From: Nitrospirota bacterium
GTDB taxonomy: Bacteria > Nitrospinota_A > UBA7883 > JACRGQ01
Length of the DNA stretch: 6,391 bases
Assembly (NCBI GenBank): GCA_024275775.1
Contig: JAJRYM010000137.1
Coordinates: 1-6,391 of the forward strand
Reading direction: 5' to 3'
A model generated the notes under the pieces. That model was not told where the DNA came from, searched no databases, and saw only the letters and a program-made list of their open reading frames with translations. The position numbers and the translations under genes are program-made. The first letter of the stretch is position 1. Every line of letters begins with the position of its first letter. Positions 4,522-6,391 of this stretch are shown piece by piece.

Positions 4522-5292
4522 TTAAATCAGGCCGGATTTCACAACCTGCTCGCCGGACAGGCCGAATCGCCTCTCCCTTTCCTGGAAGTTTTTTATGGCG
4601 TTCAGAAGGTCGAGATTGGAAAAAGCCGGCCACAGGACATCGGTAAAAAAGAGTTCGGCGTACGCTATCTGCCATAACAGGAAGTTGCTTACTCGAAGCT
4701 CGCCGCTGGTTCTTATCAACAGGTCCACTTCGGGCAGGCCGGCTGTGTAGAGTTCCCTGCTGAAAGTTTCCCTGTTTATATCTTCCGGTTTCATCGCGCC
4801 TTCCATCGTCTTTCGCGCGATGGACCTTACCGCATCCAGTATCTCGTCCTGCGAACCGTAACTCAAGGCGAGGGTCAGTATGGTGCCACTGTTTTTGCTG
4901 GTCGCTTTTTTAACTTTATCTATGAAGCCCACCGCCGAGGGCGGCAAATCGGAAATTCTTCCTATAGTATTGAATCGGATGTTGTTTTTGACCATCCTTT
5001 CCGTCTCTTTTAAAAGGTACTCTTGCAGAATTTCAATCAGCGCTTCCACTTCCTGGCGCGGCCTGCCCCAGTTCTGCGTGGAAAAGGAATAAAGAGTAAG
5101 GCATTCGAGATTTATTTCGCACGCCAGCGAGACAATGCGGTCAACAGTTTTCACTCCAGCCCGATGGCCGAAGATGCGCGGCATGCCCTTCTGTTTCGCC
5201 CATCTGCCGTTGCCGTCCATGACTATCGCTATATGCCGCGGCATTCCGGTTTTATCGATTTGTTCCCAAATGCCGGTTTCCTGCGGGTTCAC
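4522..5292 (-). CDS. uppS: Isoprenyl transferase / undecaprenyl diphosphate synthase (GTG start)
   Basis: UppS is a cis-prenyltransferase that extends farnesyl diphosphate with isopentenyl units to the C55 carrier lipid for peptidoglycan and other surface polymers. The 256-residue protein has HIAIVMDGNGRWAKQKG (20-36) with the catalytic Asp26, H43, FSTQNWGRP (70-78) and the signature DLLIRTSGELRVSNFLLWQ (190-208) with R194, R200 and S202, followed by YAE (211-213) with E213. N74, W75, R77 and E81 align with E. coli at the same numbers, but residue 73 is Gln where Glu is usual. The start is GTG at 5292, three bases after the frr stop, with GGAG (5302-5305) nine bases upstream. The exact product chain length cannot be read from sequence. 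Confidence 0.95.
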   Translation of the reverse strand: MNPQETGIWEQIDKTGMPRHIAIVMDGNGRWAKQKGMPRIFGHRAGVKTVDRIVSLACEINLECLTLYSFSTQNWGRPRQEVEALIEILQEYLLKETERMVKNNIRFNTIGRISDLPPSAVGFIDKVKKATSKNSGTILTLALSYGSQDEILDAVRSIARKTMEGAMKPEDINRETFSRELYTAGLPEVDLLIRTSGELRVSNFLLWQIAYAELFFTDVLWPAFSNLDLLNAIKNFQERERRFGLSGEQVVKSGLI

Positions 5293-5295
5293 GGC

Positions 5296-5856
5296 TCAGG
5301 TCTCCAGGATTTCTTTTTCCTTGGCGGTTATTGCGGCGTCGATTTTTCCTACGTATTCATCCGTAATGCCCTGGATTTCTTTCTCCAGCTTTTTTTCCTC
5401 GTCTTCGGACAGCTCCTTTTCCTTTAGGAGTTTTTTTATTCTTTCCATTCCTTCGCGCCGCACGTTGCGGATGGCGACCTTGTTCTCTTCGCCCATTTTT
5501 TTGACGAGTTTGGCCATATCCTTGCGCCTCTCTTCCGTCATTGGGGGGACTGCCAGCCTTATTATCTTCCCGTCGTTCGCGGGTGTTATGCCGATATCCG
5601 AGGCCATGACGGCTTTTTCTATCGCCGCAATCTGGGAGATATCCCACGGCTGTATCGTTATCATCTGGGGCTCCGGCGCGGCTATTGTGGCCATCTGGCT
5701 TACGGGCGTGGGCGAGCCGTAATAATCCACCTTCACGCTTTCAAGAAGAGCCGTAGAAGCTCTCCCTGTGCGAATCCCGGCAACCTCACTCTGCAAAACG
5801 GAAAGGGACGATTCCATTTTGTGTCTGCACTCTTCCTTAACTTTATCAGGCACCAT
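5296..5856 (-). CDS. frr: Ribosome recycling factor
   Basis: RRF works with EF-G to split the post-termination ribosome. The 186-residue protein is the standard length. Domain I contains the basic helix GIRTGRAS (27-34), and the hinge and domain II follow with VDYYGSPTPVSQMA (43-56), PWDISQIAAIEKA (70-82) and NDGKIIRLAVPPMTEERRKD (94-113). The long helices of domain I return with KVAIRNVRREGMERIKKL (126-143) and a charged C-terminal helix. The ATG at 5856 is preferred over upstream in-frame codons because it gives the canonical N-terminus. It has AGAGG (5863-5867) six bases upstream and shares one base with the pyrH stop (TGATG), indicating translational coupling. Confidence 0.97.
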   Translation of the reverse strand: MVPDKVKEECRHKMESSLSVLQSEVAGIRTGRASTALLESVKVDYYGSPTPVSQMATIAAPEPQMITIQPWDISQIAAIEKAVMASDIGITPANDGKIIRLAVPPMTEERRKDMAKLVKKMGEENKVAIRNVRREGMERIKKLLKEKELSEDEEKKLEKEIQGITDEYVGKIDAAITAKEKEILET

Positions 5857-6391
5857 CACACACCTCTGACGATTGTTCCTATTTTCTCTCCGCAAAGCAC
5901 TTTTTTTATGTTTCCTTTTATCATCGTATTGAAAACGATTATCGGCACGCTGTTATCCATGCAAAGCGATATGGCCGTGGCGTCCATCACCTTGATACCC
6001 TGCTTCAGAACGTCGATGAACGTCAGCTCGGTATATTTGCGAGCGGATTTATCTTTTAACGGATCGGAAGAATAGACGCCGTCTACCTTGGTGGCTTTTA
6101 AAATAACTTCCGCCTTTATCTCCATTGCGCGCAGAGACGCCGTAGTATCGGTTGTAAAATACGGGTTGCCGGTACCGCCTGCAAAAATAAGAATCCGCCC
6201 TTTCTCCATATGCCGGAGCGCCCTGCGCTTCACGAACGGCTCGGCTATCTGCGACATCTGAATGGCTGTATGCATTCGGGTTTCAACCCCTTCCTGCTCC
6301 AGCGCGCTCTGAAGGGCAAGCCCGTTAATGATGGTCGCCAGCATCCCCATGTAATCGCCTTGCACCCTGTCAACTCCGGCCTCCGCCGCCA
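5856..6391 (-). CDS. pyrH: UMP kinase, C-terminal part (5' end outside window)
   Basis: PyrH phosphorylates UMP to UDP using ATP. It belongs to the amino acid kinase fold and acts as a hexamer in bacteria. About 177 codons are visible, roughly the last three quarters. The frame runs in from the window edge as AAEAGVDRVQGDYMGMLATI, so the ATG-like positions inside it are not starts. Conserved segments include the GDYMGMLAT motif, the nucleotide-binding region ILIFAGGTGNPYFTTDTTAS, KATKVDGVYSSDP, and a C-terminal VFNTMIKGNIKKVLCGEKIGT. The glycine-rich N-terminal phosphate loop lies beyond the window. It is followed directly by frr, as in most bacteria; rpsB-tsf commonly lie upstream. Confidence 0.97.
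   Translation of the reverse strand, partial: AAEAGVDRVQGDYMGMLATIINGLALQSALEQEGVETRMHTAIQMSQIAEPFVKRRALRHMEKGRILIFAGGTGNPYFTTDTTASLRAMEIKAEVILKATKVDGVYSSDPLKDKSARKYTELTFIDVLKQGIKVMDATAISLCMDNSVPIIVFNTMIKGNIKKVLCGEKIGTIVRGV

Noticed and set aside
5857..5895. Longer frr with 13 extra N-terminal residues
   Set aside because: The extension overlaps the end of pyrH and is absent from the standard RRF; ATG 5856 has a good ribosome site and gives the usual length.
1..6391. CRISPR arrays, insertion sequences, phage or defence genes
   Set aside because: No regularly spaced repeats, terminal inverted repeats, transposase, integrase or nuclease-like proteins are seen; almost all sequence is housekeeping genes.

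Overview
This window comes from a bacterium, most likely Gram-negative. It carries the MEP isoprenoid gene dxr, a Fis-family regulator and an IHF/HU-type protein, and all four tRNA genes encode their 3' CCA. The gene content is conserved housekeeping and does not fix a phylum. The short Fis and the gene order argue against a gammaproteobacterium; a deltaproteobacterium-like or candidate-phylum lineage is a guess.

Layout. Positions 1-653, minus strand: a stable-RNA/translation operon with a near-consensus promoter, tRNA-Thr(TGT), tRNA-Tyr(GTA), tRNA-Gly(TCC), tRNA-Thr(GGT) and the start of tuf (EF-Tu). This is the order of the E. coli thrU-tyrU-glyT-thrT-tufB operon. Positions 600-918 are a divergent intergenic region holding the tRNA promoter, a pair of 9-bp direct repeats, an imperfect inverted repeat with A/T runs, and a sigma70-like promoter facing right. 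Positions 893-1508, plus strand: a possible 9-codon leader peptide, a short fis-type gene whose start overlaps the leader stop, and a thiamine-binding MTH1187-family gene. Positions 1529-2441, minus strand and convergent with these: folE preceded by an IHF/HU-type gene. Positions 2568-6391, minus strand: the conserved cluster pyrH (5' end outside the window), frr, uppS, cdsA, dxr, tightly packed with several start/stop overlaps.

Functionally, the right half joins nucleotide metabolism (UMP kinase), ribosome recycling, the undecaprenyl carrier for cell wall synthesis, CDP-diacylglycerol for phospholipids, and the second enzyme of the MEP pathway. The left half is translation supply (four tRNAs and EF-Tu), divergent from a Fis relative. 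In E. coli Fis activates this very tRNA-tufB operon, so the local arrangement suggests, but does not prove, a linked regulatory pair.

I see no CRISPR array, insertion sequence, phage gene or defence system. The points worth a second look are regulatory and small in scale: the fis/tRNA-tuf divergence, the truncated Fis, the overlapping leader ORF, two TTG start codons, and a mini-ORF with a hairpin before cdsA.
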